Assembly: GCF_036181745.1 (NCBI RefSeq)
Contig: NZ_CP108080.1
Coordinates: 4,401,001-4,465,000, forward strand
Direction of reading: 5' to 3'
From: Streptomyces sp. NBC_00259
GTDB taxonomy: Bacteria; Actinomycetota; Actinomycetes; Streptomycetales; Streptomycetaceae
DNA length: 64,000 bases
Shown here one piece after another: positions 34,482-43,080 of this stretch. A program made the position numbers and the translations under genes. The notes below the pieces were generated by a model, which searched no databases, was not told where the DNA came from, and was given only the letters and a program-made list of their open reading frames with translations. Each line of letters starts with the position of its first letter. Position 1 is the first letter of the stretch.

Positions 34482-35090
34482 ATGTCGAAGCGCAGCAACA
34501 CCCTCAACCGTTTCCGCCCGTCCGCGATCCGTACCCGTGGCGCCGTGGTGGCCGCTGGACTCGGCGCCGTGATGGTCGTCGGAGCCGGTGCCGGTGTCGC
34601 GTCGGCCGACACGGCGAAGGCCGCCCCCGTGGCTGCCGAGGCCAAGCCGGCCGCCGCCGCGAAGAAGGCCAACGCCTGGGTCAAGCCCGTCGCCCACTAC
34701 ACGCTGTCCGCCAGCTTCAACCAGGGCGGCGCCATGTGGTCCCACAAGCACTCCGGCCAGGACTTCGCCGTTCCGGTCGGCACCCCGGTCAAGGCCGCCA
34801 GCGGCGGTGTCGTCGTGAAGGCCGGCCCGAACGGCGGCGGCGACGGTTCCGCGTACGGCAACGCCATCGTGATCAAGCACGGCAACGGCAAGTACTCGCA
34901 GTACGCCCACCTGTCGAAGATCAACGTCGGCATAGGCCAGACCGTGAAGGCGGGCAAGCTCATCGCCCTGTCCGGCAACACCGGCAACTCTTCCGGCCCG
35001 CACCTTCACTTCGAGATCCGTACGACCCCGAACTACGGCTCCGCCCTGAACCCGGCGAACTTCCTTCGCGCCCAGGGCGTCACCATCTGA
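34482..35090 (+). CDS. Secreted M23-family (LytM) metallopeptidase
   Basis: The 202-aa precursor has a signal peptide (IRTRGAVVAAGLGAVMVVGAGAGVASADTA) and an Ala/Lys-rich spacer. The LytM domain has zinc ligands His and Asp in HKHSGQDFAVPVGTPVKA and HLHF in SGPHLHFEIRT, with NAIVIKHGNGKYSQYAHLSKI between them. It should cleave peptide cross-bridges of peptidoglycan outside the cell. GGAGG lies 11 bases before ATG 34482. The long structured leader suggests post-transcriptional control. It is convergent with the TetR gene. Confidence 0.9.
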   Translation: MSKRSNTLNRFRPSAIRTRGAVVAAGLGAVMVVGAGAGVASADTAKAAPVAAEAKPAAAAKKANAWVKPVAHYTLSASFNQGGAMWSHKHSGQDFAVPVGTPVKAASGGVVVKAGPNGGGDGSAYGNAIVIKHGNGKYSQYAHLSKINVGIGQTVKAGKLIALSGNTGNSSGPHLHFEIRTTPNYGSALNPANFLRAQGVTI

Positions 35091-35113
35091 CGCTCACCCC
35101 ATGGGGCCGCAGC

Positions 35114-35677
35114 TCACTTCCGTGGGCCGTGATGGGCCTGTGTCACCAGATCGATGGCGACTTCGAGGACGGCTTCACGCTTCTCCTCGGGGTCGCCTTC
35201 GACGTTCTGCATGAAGAACATGCCGGCGTGCATCGTGAACAGCGCGCTGATGCAGCGGACCCGGTCGGTCATGCCGAGGTCCGGGTCCTCGATCAGCCGG
35301 GCCATCGTCATCATGCGCTTCTTGAAGGTCTCGCCGATGCTCAGATCGCGCACGGTGGCCTGGTTCTCCTGCATGAAGCGGAAGAGCGGGGCGGCTCCCG
35401 TGAGCGCCGCCTGGTAGCGGCGCAGGATCTCCTGCTTGGTCTCCAGGGTGCGCGGCTGCTCCTCGGCCCAGGTGATCAGCTCGTCGATCGGCTGCGTCAG
35501 ATCCTCGAAGATGCTGATGACGATGTCTTCCTTGGTCTTGAAGTGGTAGTACAGCGCCGCCTTCGTGACCTCGAGCTTCTCTGCGATCTCACGCAGCGAC
35601 GTCTTCTCGTAGCCATGCTCCGCGAAGAGTTCCAGGGCGACGTCCTGAATGCGCTGTCGGGTGTTGCCTCTGGCCAT
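35114..35677 (-). CDS. TetR-family repressor of the adjacent MFS gene
   Basis: The 187-aa protein opens with a TetR helix-turn-helix (TRQRIQDVALELFAEHGYEKTSLREIAEKLEVTKAALYYHFKTKEDIVISIFEDL). A helical ligand-binding domain rich in Met and Phe follows (MMTMARLIEDPDLG, LFTMHAGMFFMQNVEG). AGGAGAG lies six bases before ATG 35677. It is divergent from an MFS exporter across a 110-bp region holding a nearly perfect 23-bp inverted repeat, so local autoregulation and control of the exporter are likely. Confidence 0.9.
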   Translation of the reverse strand: MARGNTRQRIQDVALELFAEHGYEKTSLREIAEKLEVTKAALYYHFKTKEDIVISIFEDLTQPIDELITWAEEQPRTLETKQEILRRYQAALTGAAPLFRFMQENQATVRDLSIGETFKKRMMTMARLIEDPDLGMTDRVRCISALFTMHAGMFFMQNVEGDPEEKREAVLEVAIDLVTQAHHGPRK

Positions 35678-35697
35678 GGAAGCTCTCCTGAAACGGA

Positions 35698-35768
35698 ACT
35701 TACTTGACGCCCGGCTAGTTGCGGGGCTACTTTCCCAGTCTAGTGAACTAGCCGGGCGGCAAGTAAGT
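35698..35768. promoter_or_regulatory. 23-bp inverted repeat operator between tetR and MFS genes
   Basis: The arms at 35698-35720 and 35746-35768 match in 22 of 23 positions (ACTTACTTG...GGCTAGTT and its complement) around a 25-bp spacer. The spacer holds further CTAGT half-sites (GTCTAGTGAACTAGCC). This is a plausible double TetR operator covering both divergent promoters. Confidence 0.75.
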
Positions 35769-35786
35769 ACCCAGGGGAGTGGAACG

Positions 35787-37442
35787 GTGGCAGGACAGAA
35801 GGCAGAGAAGGGGGCGGCGCCCGCGGAGCCCGAGGTGTCCGCGGGGGGCACGCCATCCCCGGGGCACGAGGCGGCGGCCGGCGCCCCGGCGGGGGCGCAG
35901 CCGCGCAGCGTCCGTGTCGTCCTGCTCGCACTCATGATCGCGATGCTGCTCGCCATGCTCGACAACATGATCATCGGCACCGCCATGCCGACGATCGTCG
36001 GCGAGCTGGGCGGCCTCGCCCATCTGTCCTGGGTGGTCACCGCGTACACCCTGGCCACCGCCGCCTCCACCCCCATCTGGGGCAAGCTCGGCGACATGTA
36101 CGGCCGCAAGGGCGTCTTCCTCACCGCGATCGTCATCTTCCTGATCGGGTCGGCCCTGAGCGGCATGGCCCAGGACATGGGCCAGCTGATCGGCTTCCGG
36201 GCCGTGCAGGGCCTGGGCGCCGGCGGTCTGATGGTCGGCGTCATGGCGATCATCGGCGACCTCATACCGCCGCGGGAGCGCGGCAAGTACCAGGGCATGA
36301 TGGCCGGCGTCATGGCCCTCGCCATGATCGGCGGGCCGCTGGTCGGCGGCACCATCACCGACCACTGGGGCTGGCGCTGGAGCTTCTACATCAACCTGCC
36401 GCTCGGCGTCGTCGCGCTCGCGATGCTCACCACCGTGCTGCACCTCCCGAAGAAGGAGCGGGGCGCGGGCAAGAGCCGGATCGACTATCTCGGAGCCGCG
36501 CTGCTCACGATCGGCATCACCTCGATCGTGCTCGTCACCACCTGGGGCGGTACGGAGTACGCCTGGGGCTCCGCCGTGATCATGGAGCTCATCGCGATCG
36601 GTGTCGCCTCCCTCATCGGCTTCCTCTTCGTGGAGACGAAGGCGGCCGAGCCGATCATGCCGCTGCACATCTTCCGCAGCCGCAACTTCACCCTCATGTC
36701 GGTGATCGGCTTCCTCACCGGCTTCGTGATGTTCGGCGCCGTGCTCTTCCTGCCGCTGTTCCAGCAGTCCGTGCAGGGCGCCTCCGCCACCAACTCCGGA
36801 CTGCTGCTCCTGCCGATGCTGCTGTCGATGATGGTCGTCTCGCTGATCGCGGGCCGGGTCACCACCAACAGCGGCAAGTACAAGATCTTCCCGATCATCG
36901 GCGGCGGGCTGATGGTGGCGGGACTCTTCCTGCTCGCCCAGATGGACACCGGCACCTCACGGCTCACCTCCGGCCTCTACATGGCCGTCCTCGGCGCCGG
37001 CATGGGCTTCCTGATGCAGATCACGATGCTGGTCGCGCAGAACAGCGTCGAGATGAAGGACATGGGCGTCGCCTCCTCCGCGACCACCCTCTTCCGTACG
37101 CTCGGCTCCTCCTTCGGCGTCGCGATCATGGGTGCGCTCTTCACCTCGCGGGTGCAGGACGAGATGGCGGGACAGGGCGGGGGTGCGGCCACCCAGCAGT
37201 CGGCACAGCTGGACGCCGCGAGCCTGGCCAAGCTGCCGGAGCAGGTGCGGGAGGCGTACCAGGTCGCGGTGTCCTCGGGTACGCACTCCGCGTTCCTGCT
37301 CGGTTCCGCTGTCGCGGTCATCGGCTTCCTGGCGGCGTTCCTCGTCAAGGAGGTGCCGCTGAAGGGCGCGGGTCCGGCGCAGCCGGAGACCGGTGCGTCC
37401 GACAGCCGGCGGGGCGAGCCGCAGCCGGCGGAGACCGTCTGA
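35787..37442 (+). CDS. MFS drug efflux transporter, DHA2 (14-TM, EmrB/QacA type)
   Basis: The 551-aa protein has 14 hydrophobic helices. MFS motif A is GKLGDMYGRKGVFL and the QacA/EmrB marker is WVVTAYTLATAASTPIWGKL. QGLGAGGLMVGVMAIIGDLIPPRERGKYQGMMAGVMALAMIGGPLVGG contains motif C, and WRWSFYINLPLGVVAL follows. It is a proton-driven exporter of hydrophobic or cationic compounds. GTG 35787 has GGGAG seven bases upstream. It is divergent from its probable TetR repressor. Confidence 0.93.
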   Translation: MAGQKAEKGAAPAEPEVSAGGTPSPGHEAAAGAPAGAQPRSVRVVLLALMIAMLLAMLDNMIIGTAMPTIVGELGGLAHLSWVVTAYTLATAASTPIWGKLGDMYGRKGVFLTAIVIFLIGSALSGMAQDMGQLIGFRAVQGLGAGGLMVGVMAIIGDLIPPRERGKYQGMMAGVMALAMIGGPLVGGTITDHWGWRWSFYINLPLGVVALAMLTTVLHLPKKERGAGKSRIDYLGAALLTIGITSIVLVTTWGGTEYAWGSAVIMELIAIGVASLIGFLFVETKAAEPIMPLHIFRSRNFTLMSVIGFLTGFVMFGAVLFLPLFQQSVQGASATNSGLLLLPMLLSMMVVSLIAGRVTTNSGKYKIFPIIGGGLMVAGLFLLAQMDTGTSRLTSGLYMAVLGAGMGFLMQITMLVAQNSVEMKDMGVASSATTLFRTLGSSFGVAIMGALFTSRVQDEMAGQGGGAATQQSAQLDAASLAKLPEQVREAYQVAVSSGTHSAFLLGSAVAVIGFLAAFLVKEVPLKGAGPAQPETGASDSRRGEPQPAETV

Positions 37443-37540
37443 CCCGTCCGCGTGCCCGCCCAAGGGCGGACAGACCCATGACGGCCCCTGGCGCACAGCG
37501 TCGGGGGCCGTTGTCAGTGGGGCATGTCAGCATCGGGTAC

Positions 37541-38017
37541 GTGGAGAAGCGCGGGGAGAGGTCCGGGGAGCGGCACGGGGGGAGCACCACCCCCGTGACG
37601 GCCCACCTCGCCCATCTGCGGCAGCTGCGGTTCGCCAAGGACGCCATGGACCGGGACTGGGCCGGGCCGCTCGACCTCGACGCGGTGGCGGCCCACGCCG
37701 GATACTCCCGATTCCACTTCGTCCGGGCCTTCAAGACGGTCTACGGCGAGACGCCCGGCCAGTATCTGTCGCGCAGACGGATCGAGCGGGCCGAGGAGCT
37801 GCTCCGCTCCGCGGATCTCTCGGTCACCGAGATCTGCTCACTGGTCGGCTTCAGCAGTCTCGGCACCTTCTCGGCCCGGTTCAAGAAGCAGACCGGCCTG
37901 ACCCCGAGCGCCTATCGCACGCAGCACGTGGGACGAGGCGCGGCGCTCATACCGGGGTGTTACGCACTGCTGTGGGCCGGCGGCTTTCCGAACCGCAATT
38001 CTGGAGAAGCGGGCTGA
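37541..38017 (+). CDS. AraC-family transcriptional regulator
   Basis: The protein is essentially one AraC DNA-binding domain with two helix-turn-helices (LDLDAVAAHAGYSRFHFVRAFKTVYGETPGQYLSRRRIERAEELLRSADLSVTEICSLVGFSSLGTFSARFKKQTGLTPSAYR) and a short hydrophobic tail. There is no ligand domain, so its signal is unclear. The start is uncertain: GTG 37541 is used, with GTG 37595 and ATG 37478 as alternatives. A VOC-family gene follows 72 bp downstream and is a likely target; the two commonly pair in streptomycetes. Confidence 0.8.
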   Translation: MEKRGERSGERHGGSTTPVTAHLAHLRQLRFAKDAMDRDWAGPLDLDAVAAHAGYSRFHFVRAFKTVYGETPGQYLSRRRIERAEELLRSADLSVTEICSLVGFSSLGTFSARFKKQTGLTPSAYRTQHVGRGAALIPGCYALLWAGGFPNRNSGEAG

Positions 38018-38089
38018 GCAGGCCGCTGTCTACGGTGGCAGGGCAGTCCCCAGGACGCCCACACACCACCGGAACCGCGGGAGCAGGAC

Positions 38090-38524
38090 ATGATCAAGGG
38101 CCTTGGCCTCACCACCGTCTGGACGCTCGACCAGGAGCGCACCAAGAACTTCTTCACCGAGAAACTCGGCCTCGTGGTGCGCACGGACATGGCGATGGGC
38201 GACATGCGCTGGATCACCGTCGGGGCGAAGGACCAGCCCGAGCTGGAGATGGCTCTGATGCGTCCCGACGGGCCGGGGATGGACCCCGAGTCCGCCAAGG
38301 CACTGACCGAGCTGGTCAGCAAGGGAGTGATCGGGGCGGGCGCGTTCCGCACCGACGACTGCCGCGGGGACTACGAAGCGTTCAAGGCGAAGGGGGTGGA
38401 GTTCCTGCAGGAGCCGCAGGAGCGGCCGTACGGGATCGAGGCGATCTTCCGTGACGACAACGGCAACTGGTACTCGCTGACGCAGCGCAGCGAGGAGCTC
38501 GACCTGAGCAAGAGCTGGGCCTAG
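38090..38524 (+). CDS. VOC-family (glyoxalase/bleomycin resistance-type) protein
   Basis: The 144-aa protein has paired beta-alpha-beta-beta-beta modules of the vicinal oxygen chelate fold: TTVWTLDQERTKNFFTEKLGLVVRTDMAMGDMRWITVG and GAFRTDDCRGDYEAFKAKGVEFLQEPQERPYGIEAIFRDDNGNWYSLTQR. The terminal Glu/Asp-rich strand could bind a metal, but the first His is not obvious, so the reaction is unknown. It follows the AraC gene. Confidence 0.88.
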   Translation: MIKGLGLTTVWTLDQERTKNFFTEKLGLVVRTDMAMGDMRWITVGAKDQPELEMALMRPDGPGMDPESAKALTELVSKGVIGAGAFRTDDCRGDYEAFKAKGVEFLQEPQERPYGIEAIFRDDNGNWYSLTQRSEELDLSKSWA

Positions 38525-38555
38525 AGCTGGGCCCAGTCGGCAGGCGCCCGGCCGG

Positions 38556-39875
38556 TCAGTCGAGGCGCGTCGGCATCGGGAAGCTGCCCGTGTTCGTCGG
38601 GGCGTGCTCCGGGAGCCAGAGGACGGCGATCGCACCGCCGGTGCCGCCGGGCGCCTCCGTGGCCCCGGGGGCGGCGTTGCGGAACGTCAGCCGGGCGCCG
38701 AGGACCCGCGCCTGGCCTGCCGCGATGGTCAGGCCCAGGCCGTGGCCCGTGCCCGCGCGGTCGCTCGCGCCCGTGCGGAACCGGCTCGGCCCCTCGCGCA
38801 GCAGCGCCTCGGGGAAGCCGGGGCCGTGGTCGCGGATGCGGACCACCCGGCCCTCGACCGTGACCTCGATCGGCGGCTTGCCGTACTTGGCGGCGTTGGT
38901 CAGCAGATTGAGCAGGATCCGCTCCAGCCGCCGCGGATCCGTGTTGACCCACGACTCGTGGACGACGTTGATCCGCACGTCCGGGTCCAGCACCGTGACC
39001 CGCCGGGCGACGAACTCACCCAGCGCGATCTCCTGGAGCTCGGCCCGCTCCGAGGCGCTGTCCAGGCGGGCGACCTCCAGGACGTCCTCGACCAGGGTGC
39101 GCATGGCCCGGGCCCGGTCCCGTACCAGCTCGGTCGGCCGGCCGGGCGGCAGCAGCTCCGCCGCCGTGAGCAGCCCGGTCACCGGCGTGCGCAGCTCGTG
39201 CGCGATGTCGGCGGTGACCCGGCGCTCGGCCTCGATGCGCTCGTTGAGGGCGTCGGTCAGCGCGTCCACGGCGCGGGCGAGCTCGTCGGTCTCGTCGCGT
39301 ACGACACCGCCGACGGCCTTGCGGACCCGTACGTCCGTGTTGCCCTCGGCGACCTTGCCGGCCGCCGCGGCGGCCTTGCGCAGCCGGCGCGAGAGCTGGC
39401 CGCCGATGAGCACACCCAGCGCGCAGCCGACGAAGACCACCGACACCGAGCCGATGACGAGGGCCCGGTCGAGGTCCTCCATGATGTCCGCGCTGCGGTT
39501 GGGGACCGGGCTGTGCAGGGAGAGCACATCGCCGTTGCTGAGCGGCACGGCCGCCCAGATGTCGGGAGCCGGGCCGTCCCCCTGCACATAGGTGGCCCGG
39601 CGGCCGTCCGCGAGCAGGTCCCTCAGCTGCCGCGGCAGCTCGGGGTCGTTGAGCTTGGACCCCAGCTTGGGCTCGGTCCTGGGCTTGGTGGTCTCGTAGA
39701 TGCGCTGGGCGAAGACCAGCCGGCTCATCTGCAGATCGCGCGAGGTCTCGAGCATCGAGACCCGGGCGGCGTTGTGCACGACCAGACTCAGCGCGAACGC
39801 GATGAGCGCGCCGACCGCGGCGATGGCGATGCTGATCTTCCAGCGCACCCCGGTACGCAGGGCGAGGCGCCTCAT
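38556..39875 (-). CDS. cseC: CseC-type sensor histidine kinase (SigE operon)
   Basis: This 439-aa kinase has TM1 (WKISIAIAAVGALIAFALSLVVH), an extracytoplasmic sensor of ~110 residues, TM2 (LVIGSVSVVFVGCALGVLIGGQL) and a HAMP region. HisKA has phospho-His in RRVTADIAHELRTPVTGLL. HATPase_c has RILLNLLTNAAKYG, VRIRDHGPGFP and GTGHGLGLTIA. In S. coelicolor CseC senses cell-wall damage, including glycopeptide action, and phosphorylates CseB. It overlaps cseB by four bases and is last in the sigE-cseA-cseB-cseC operon. Confidence 0.93.
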   Translation of the reverse strand: MRRLALRTGVRWKISIAIAAVGALIAFALSLVVHNAARVSMLETSRDLQMSRLVFAQRIYETTKPRTEPKLGSKLNDPELPRQLRDLLADGRRATYVQGDGPAPDIWAAVPLSNGDVLSLHSPVPNRSADIMEDLDRALVIGSVSVVFVGCALGVLIGGQLSRRLRKAAAAAGKVAEGNTDVRVRKAVGGVVRDETDELARAVDALTDALNERIEAERRVTADIAHELRTPVTGLLTAAELLPPGRPTELVRDRARAMRTLVEDVLEVARLDSASERAELQEIALGEFVARRVTVLDPDVRINVVHESWVNTDPRRLERILLNLLTNAAKYGKPPIEVTVEGRVVRIRDHGPGFPEALLREGPSRFRTGASDRAGTGHGLGLTIAAGQARVLGARLTFRNAAPGATEAPGGTGGAIAVLWLPEHAPTNTGSFPMPTRLD

Positions 39876-40576
39876 GCCTTGAGTTTGTAGCCGAAGCCCC
39901 GGACCGTTTCGATCCGGTCCTGGCCGATCTTCGTACGAAGCCGCTGCACATGGACGTCGACGACGCGGGTGTCACCGCCCCAGCCGTAGTCCCAGACGCG
40001 CTCCAGCAGCTTGTCGCGCGACAGCACCGTGCCCGGCGCGGACGAGAACTCCAGCAGGAGCCGCATCTCCGTCGGCGTCAGCCCGACCGGCTCACCGGCC
40101 CGGCGCACCTCCATGCCCTCCGTGTCGACCTCCAGGTCACCGAAGGTCAGCACCCCGCGCTCGCCGTCCTGCCCTGGGTCGCCGGAGTCGCCCGCGATCC
40201 CGCCCGCGTGGCCGAAGCGGCGCAGCACGGCACGGATCCGGGCGACCAGCACGGCCCCGTCGAACGGCTTGGTGACGTAGTCGTCGGCGCCCGCCTCCAG
40301 GCCGAGGACCACGTCGATCGAGTCGGCCCGCGCCGACAGCATGATCACGGGCACGGTCGACTCGTCCCTGATCCGGCGGCAGAGGCTGACACCGTCCAGT
40401 CCCGGCAGCATCACATCGAGCAGCGCGATGTCGGGCCTCTTCGCGCGGAAGGCCTCCAGACCGGCCAGCCCGTCCGGCATCGCGGTCACCGCGAAGCCGT
40501 CGCGCTCCAGCGCGAGCTGGGTGGCCTCGCGGATGACGTCGTCGTCCTCGACGAACAGGACATGTGTCTCGGCCAT
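39872..40576 (-). CDS. cseB: CseB-type OmpR-family response regulator
   Basis: The 234-aa regulator has a receiver domain (HVLFVEDDDVIREATQLALERDG, Asp in DIALLDVMLPGLDGVSLCRR, Lys in DDYVTKPFDGAVLVARI). The OmpR winged helix has VGLTPTEMRLLLEFSSAPGTVLSRDKLLERVWDYGWGGDTRVVDVHVQRLRTKIG. In the characterised system, phosphorylated CseB activates the sigE promoter, closing a stress loop. It lies 103 bp downstream of cseA and overlaps cseC. Confidence 0.94.
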   Translation of the reverse strand: MAETHVLFVEDDDVIREATQLALERDGFAVTAMPDGLAGLEAFRAKRPDIALLDVMLPGLDGVSLCRRIRDESTVPVIMLSARADSIDVVLGLEAGADDYVTKPFDGAVLVARIRAVLRRFGHAGGIAGDSGDPGQDGERGVLTFGDLEVDTEGMEVRRAGEPVGLTPTEMRLLLEFSSAPGTVLSRDKLLERVWDYGWGGDTRVVDVHVQRLRTKIGQDRIETVRGFGYKLKA

Positions 40577-40679
40577 CCCGCAGCTCTCTCGGTTCTCGTC
40601 TCTCGTTCGGTACGCGACCGGGCCCGGCCGCTCCCTGTCTCCGGTCCGTTCCGGGCCGGTCAGGTGGGGTCGGGTCCGG

Positions 40680-41396
40680 TCAGTTCTCGCTCGGCGCGGT
40701 CGGCGTCGGCAGTTCTTCCTCGCCGCCGACCACCCGGCTGTACTCGTTCTCCACCCGATCGTGCTCCGCGAACTTGTTCCCCGACCAGCGGTAGGTGGTC
40801 ACGATCTCGCCGGAGGGGTACGAGACCGGGTCGTCCTTGGCGTACACCTGCTGGGTGACGACAAGGTCCCCGCGGTCGATGGTCGAGTAGACCGCGGGCT
40901 CCTCCTTCGCGAACACATTCTCGTACGTGCCGTCGTCCGACCGGTACACGTAGGTGCCGATGCCCACCGCGTCTCCGCACGTCATCACGTTCACCACCAC
41001 GTCCGGTGCCTGCGTGTTGTCGGTGAGGCTCCCGTACGAGGTGTCGATCGCATACGCGTCCGCCGAGCAGGGCCGCAGATCGGCCTTCACGTTCTTGCTG
41101 ACCTTCGGGTCGCTCATCAGCAGCCGCACCGCGTCGACCTTCTTGACCGGCGAGGCCGTGGCGGACGGCGCAGTGGTCGACGGCGACTGCGCCACCGGGT
41201 CCGTCCGTGCCGGGCCCTCGTCGCGCGTACCCGTGCCGCCCGTCGAGCAACCGACCGCGAGCAGCCCGAAGGCGGCGAGCCCGGCCATCGCCGTGCCACT
41301 CGCCGCCCAAGGTCCGATACCGCCTCTGACGTGGGAACCGCCGCCGGGGCCGGTCCCGTCACCGGGGCTGCCGCCGCCTCTGGCTAGGCCGCGCAA
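40680..41396 (-). CDS. cseA: CseA-type lipoprotein, negative modulator of the SigE response
   Basis: The precursor carries a hydrophobic stretch and lipobox (MAGLAAFGLLAVGCSTGG), with Cys at about residue 50. An extracytoplasmic domain of ~180 residues follows (VKKVDAVRLLMSDPKVSKNVKADLRPCSADAYAIDTSYGSLTD, ending SEN). CseA is a lipoprotein that damps sigE expression in S. coelicolor. The start is a TTG at 41396 overlapping the sigE 3' end by 13 bp, with GGGAG close by. A later ATG (41288) would leave no positively charged n-region and is less likely. Confidence 0.85.
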   Translation of the reverse strand: MRGLARGGGSPGDGTGPGGGSHVRGGIGPWAASGTAMAGLAAFGLLAVGCSTGGTGTRDEGPARTDPVAQSPSTTAPSATASPVKKVDAVRLLMSDPKVSKNVKADLRPCSADAYAIDTSYGSLTDNTQAPDVVVNVMTCGDAVGIGTYVYRSDDGTYENVFAKEEPAVYSTIDRGDLVVTQQVYAKDDPVSYPSGEIVTTYRWSGNKFAEHDRVENEYSRVVGGEEELPTPTAPSEN

Positions 41397-41962
41397 CGCT
41401 CCCGCCCCCGTTCCTCACGACCTGCGTGCGTCTGTTCCGTACGATCCGAACGCTCCAGGGTCCGGGCGTCCAGCTCACGGCTCTCCAGCTCCTGGCGGAG
41501 CCGGGCGAGCGCCCGGTGCAGCGTGCTCTTCACCGTACCTGTCGACATGCCCAGCGCGGCGGCCGTCTCCTCGGTACTCATCTGCTCCCAGTGGCGCAGC
41601 ACGACCACGCTGCGCTGCTTGGGCGCGAGGACCTTCAGCACGTCCATGAGCAGGGCCCGGTCGGCGTGCTGCTCGGTGGCGTCCTCGATGCTCGCGTCCG
41701 GCAGCTGCTCGGTCGGGACCTCTTCGAGCTTGCGGGCCCGCCACCACTCCGTACGCGTGTTGATCATGACGCGGCGCAGATAGGCGTCGGCGAGGGACTT
41801 GTCGGCTATGCCGTCCCAGCGGCCGTAGGTGCGCACGAGCGCGGTCTGCAGCAGGTCCTGGGCGTCGACCGGGTCAGGGACGAGACGCCGTGCGCTGCGC
41901 AGCAGCGCCTCCTGCCTGGTGCGTACGTACTCCTCGAATTCGAGCACCTCGCCGTGCGCCAT
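41384..41962 (-). CDS. sigE: ECF sigma factor SigE (cell-envelope stress)
   Basis: The 192-aa protein has region 2 (FEEYVRTRQEALLRSARRLVPDPVDAQDLLQTALVRTYGRWDGI, then DAYLRRVMINTRTEWWRARK) and region 4 (LMDVLKVLAPKQRSVVVLRHWEQMSTEETAAALGMSTGTVKSTLHRALARLRQEL). Sequence and context (cseA, cseB, cseC following) identify SigE, which directs cell-wall stress genes and has no anti-sigma gene; control is through CseB/CseC. GGAGGCGG precedes ATG 41962. cseA overlaps its 3' end. Confidence 0.95.
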   Translation of the reverse strand: MAHGEVLEFEEYVRTRQEALLRSARRLVPDPVDAQDLLQTALVRTYGRWDGIADKSLADAYLRRVMINTRTEWWRARKLEEVPTEQLPDASIEDATEQHADRALLMDVLKVLAPKQRSVVVLRHWEQMSTEETAAALGMSTGTVKSTLHRALARLRQELESRELDARTLERSDRTEQTHAGREERGRERCAA

Positions 41963-42129
41963 TCCAACCGCCTCCGTCCCCGTCCAAGCCCCGTGACAAG
42001 CCGTGTGTTTCCGTGGTCTCGCTTACGTCGAAGAACCTACGGAGCAGTTGTCACGAGGCTGTGCGGAGAAGCCGTCGGAGGGCGCACGGCCGTCCATCGG
42101 TTGTGTAACAGGCGGTTGGCCACAGATTC
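41963..42129 (-). promoter_or_regulatory. sigE upstream region with candidate promoter
   Basis: On the minus strand a TAGGTT hexamer (42039-42034) is a possible -10 about 72 bases before the sigE start, with no good -35. That would suit an activator-dependent promoter such as the CseB-dependent one known in S. coelicolor. Inverted TTGTCAC/GTGACAA heptamers lie about 60 bp apart (near 41991 and 42050). Confidence 0.35.
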
Positions 42130-43080
42130 TCAGGTCAGAGGCAAGCGGAACCGGCCATTCTCCAGGGGTTCGACCAGACCGTCCGCGACCAGCCCGTCCA
42201 GCGCGCGGGCCCGCTGGACCGGCTCGTCCCAGACCCGGTCCAGCACCGTACGGGACACCGGCGTCACCGCCTCGCGCAGCACCGCGAGGAGTTTGCCGCG
42301 TACCTGGCGGTCCGTACCCGCGTAGGTCTGGCCGCGCCGGGGCGGGCCGTCGTGCGCCGGCTTCCCGGCGAGGCGCCACGCGCACAGTTCGGCGACCGGG
42401 CAGCGCGCGCAGTCCTCGTTGCGCGCGGTGCAGACGAGGGCGCCCAGCTCCATGGAGGCGGCGGCCCAGCGCGCGGCCCTCGCCTCCTCGTCCGGCAACA
42501 GGGCGCGGGCCAGTCTGCGTTCGGCCGCGGTCGTCGCGTTCGGCGGGTACTGGACGCCGGTGACGGCGCGGGCGAACACCCGGCGGACGTTCGTGTCCAG
42601 CACCGCGTGCCGCTGCCCGTACGCGAAGGACGCCACGGCCGCCGCCGTGTACTCCCCGATACCGGGCAGCGCGAGCAGCTGTGCGTGCTCGCTCGGTACG
42701 TCGCCGCCGTGCCGCTCCGTTATCGCCACCGCGGCGCCGTGCAGCCGAAGCGCCCGGCGGGGATAGCCGAGCCGGCCCCAGGCCCGCACGGCCTCACCGG
42801 GCGCCTCGGCGGCCAGATCGGCAGGTCGCGGCCAGCGGGCCAGCCACTGCTCGTACACCGGGACGACCCGGCTGACGGGGGTCTGCTGCAGCATGAACTC
42901 ACTGACCATCACACCCCACGCACCGGCCTCGGCGCGGCGCCAGGGCAGGTCACGGGCGTGCTGGTCGAACCAGGCGAGGACGGGGGCGTGGAGGCCGGCA
43001 GCGGCCTCGGCGGCGCCGGGAAAACCGTCCGGGTCGGAGTGGACGTCGGTCACGGGGGAGGGCATGTCGGTCGCAGTCAT
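42130..43080 (-). CDS. mutY: A/G-specific adenine DNA glycosylase
   Basis: The 316-aa enzyme removes adenine mispaired with 8-oxoguanine. It shows the catalytic Glu region MVSEFMLQQTPVSRVVPVYEQWL, the helix-hairpin-helix LLALPGIGEYTAAAVASFAYG, the Asp in AVLDTNVRRVFAR, and a 4Fe-4S loop with Cys spacing C-x6-C-x2-C-x5-C (CTARNEDCARCPVAELC). The usual C-terminal NUDIX-like 8-oxoG sensor is very short, ending in a small winged-helix-like segment (VRGKLLAVLREAVTPVSRTVLDRVW). GGAGGTGCC precedes ATG 43080. The neighbours disA and radA are also genome-maintenance genes. Confidence 0.93.
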   Translation of the reverse strand: MTATDMPSPVTDVHSDPDGFPGAAEAAAGLHAPVLAWFDQHARDLPWRRAEAGAWGVMVSEFMLQQTPVSRVVPVYEQWLARWPRPADLAAEAPGEAVRAWGRLGYPRRALRLHGAAVAITERHGGDVPSEHAQLLALPGIGEYTAAAVASFAYGQRHAVLDTNVRRVFARAVTGVQYPPNATTAAERRLARALLPDEEARAARWAAASMELGALVCTARNEDCARCPVAELCAWRLAGKPAHDGPPRRGQTYAGTDRQVRGKLLAVLREAVTPVSRTVLDRVWDEPVQRARALDGLVADGLVEPLENGRFRLPLT

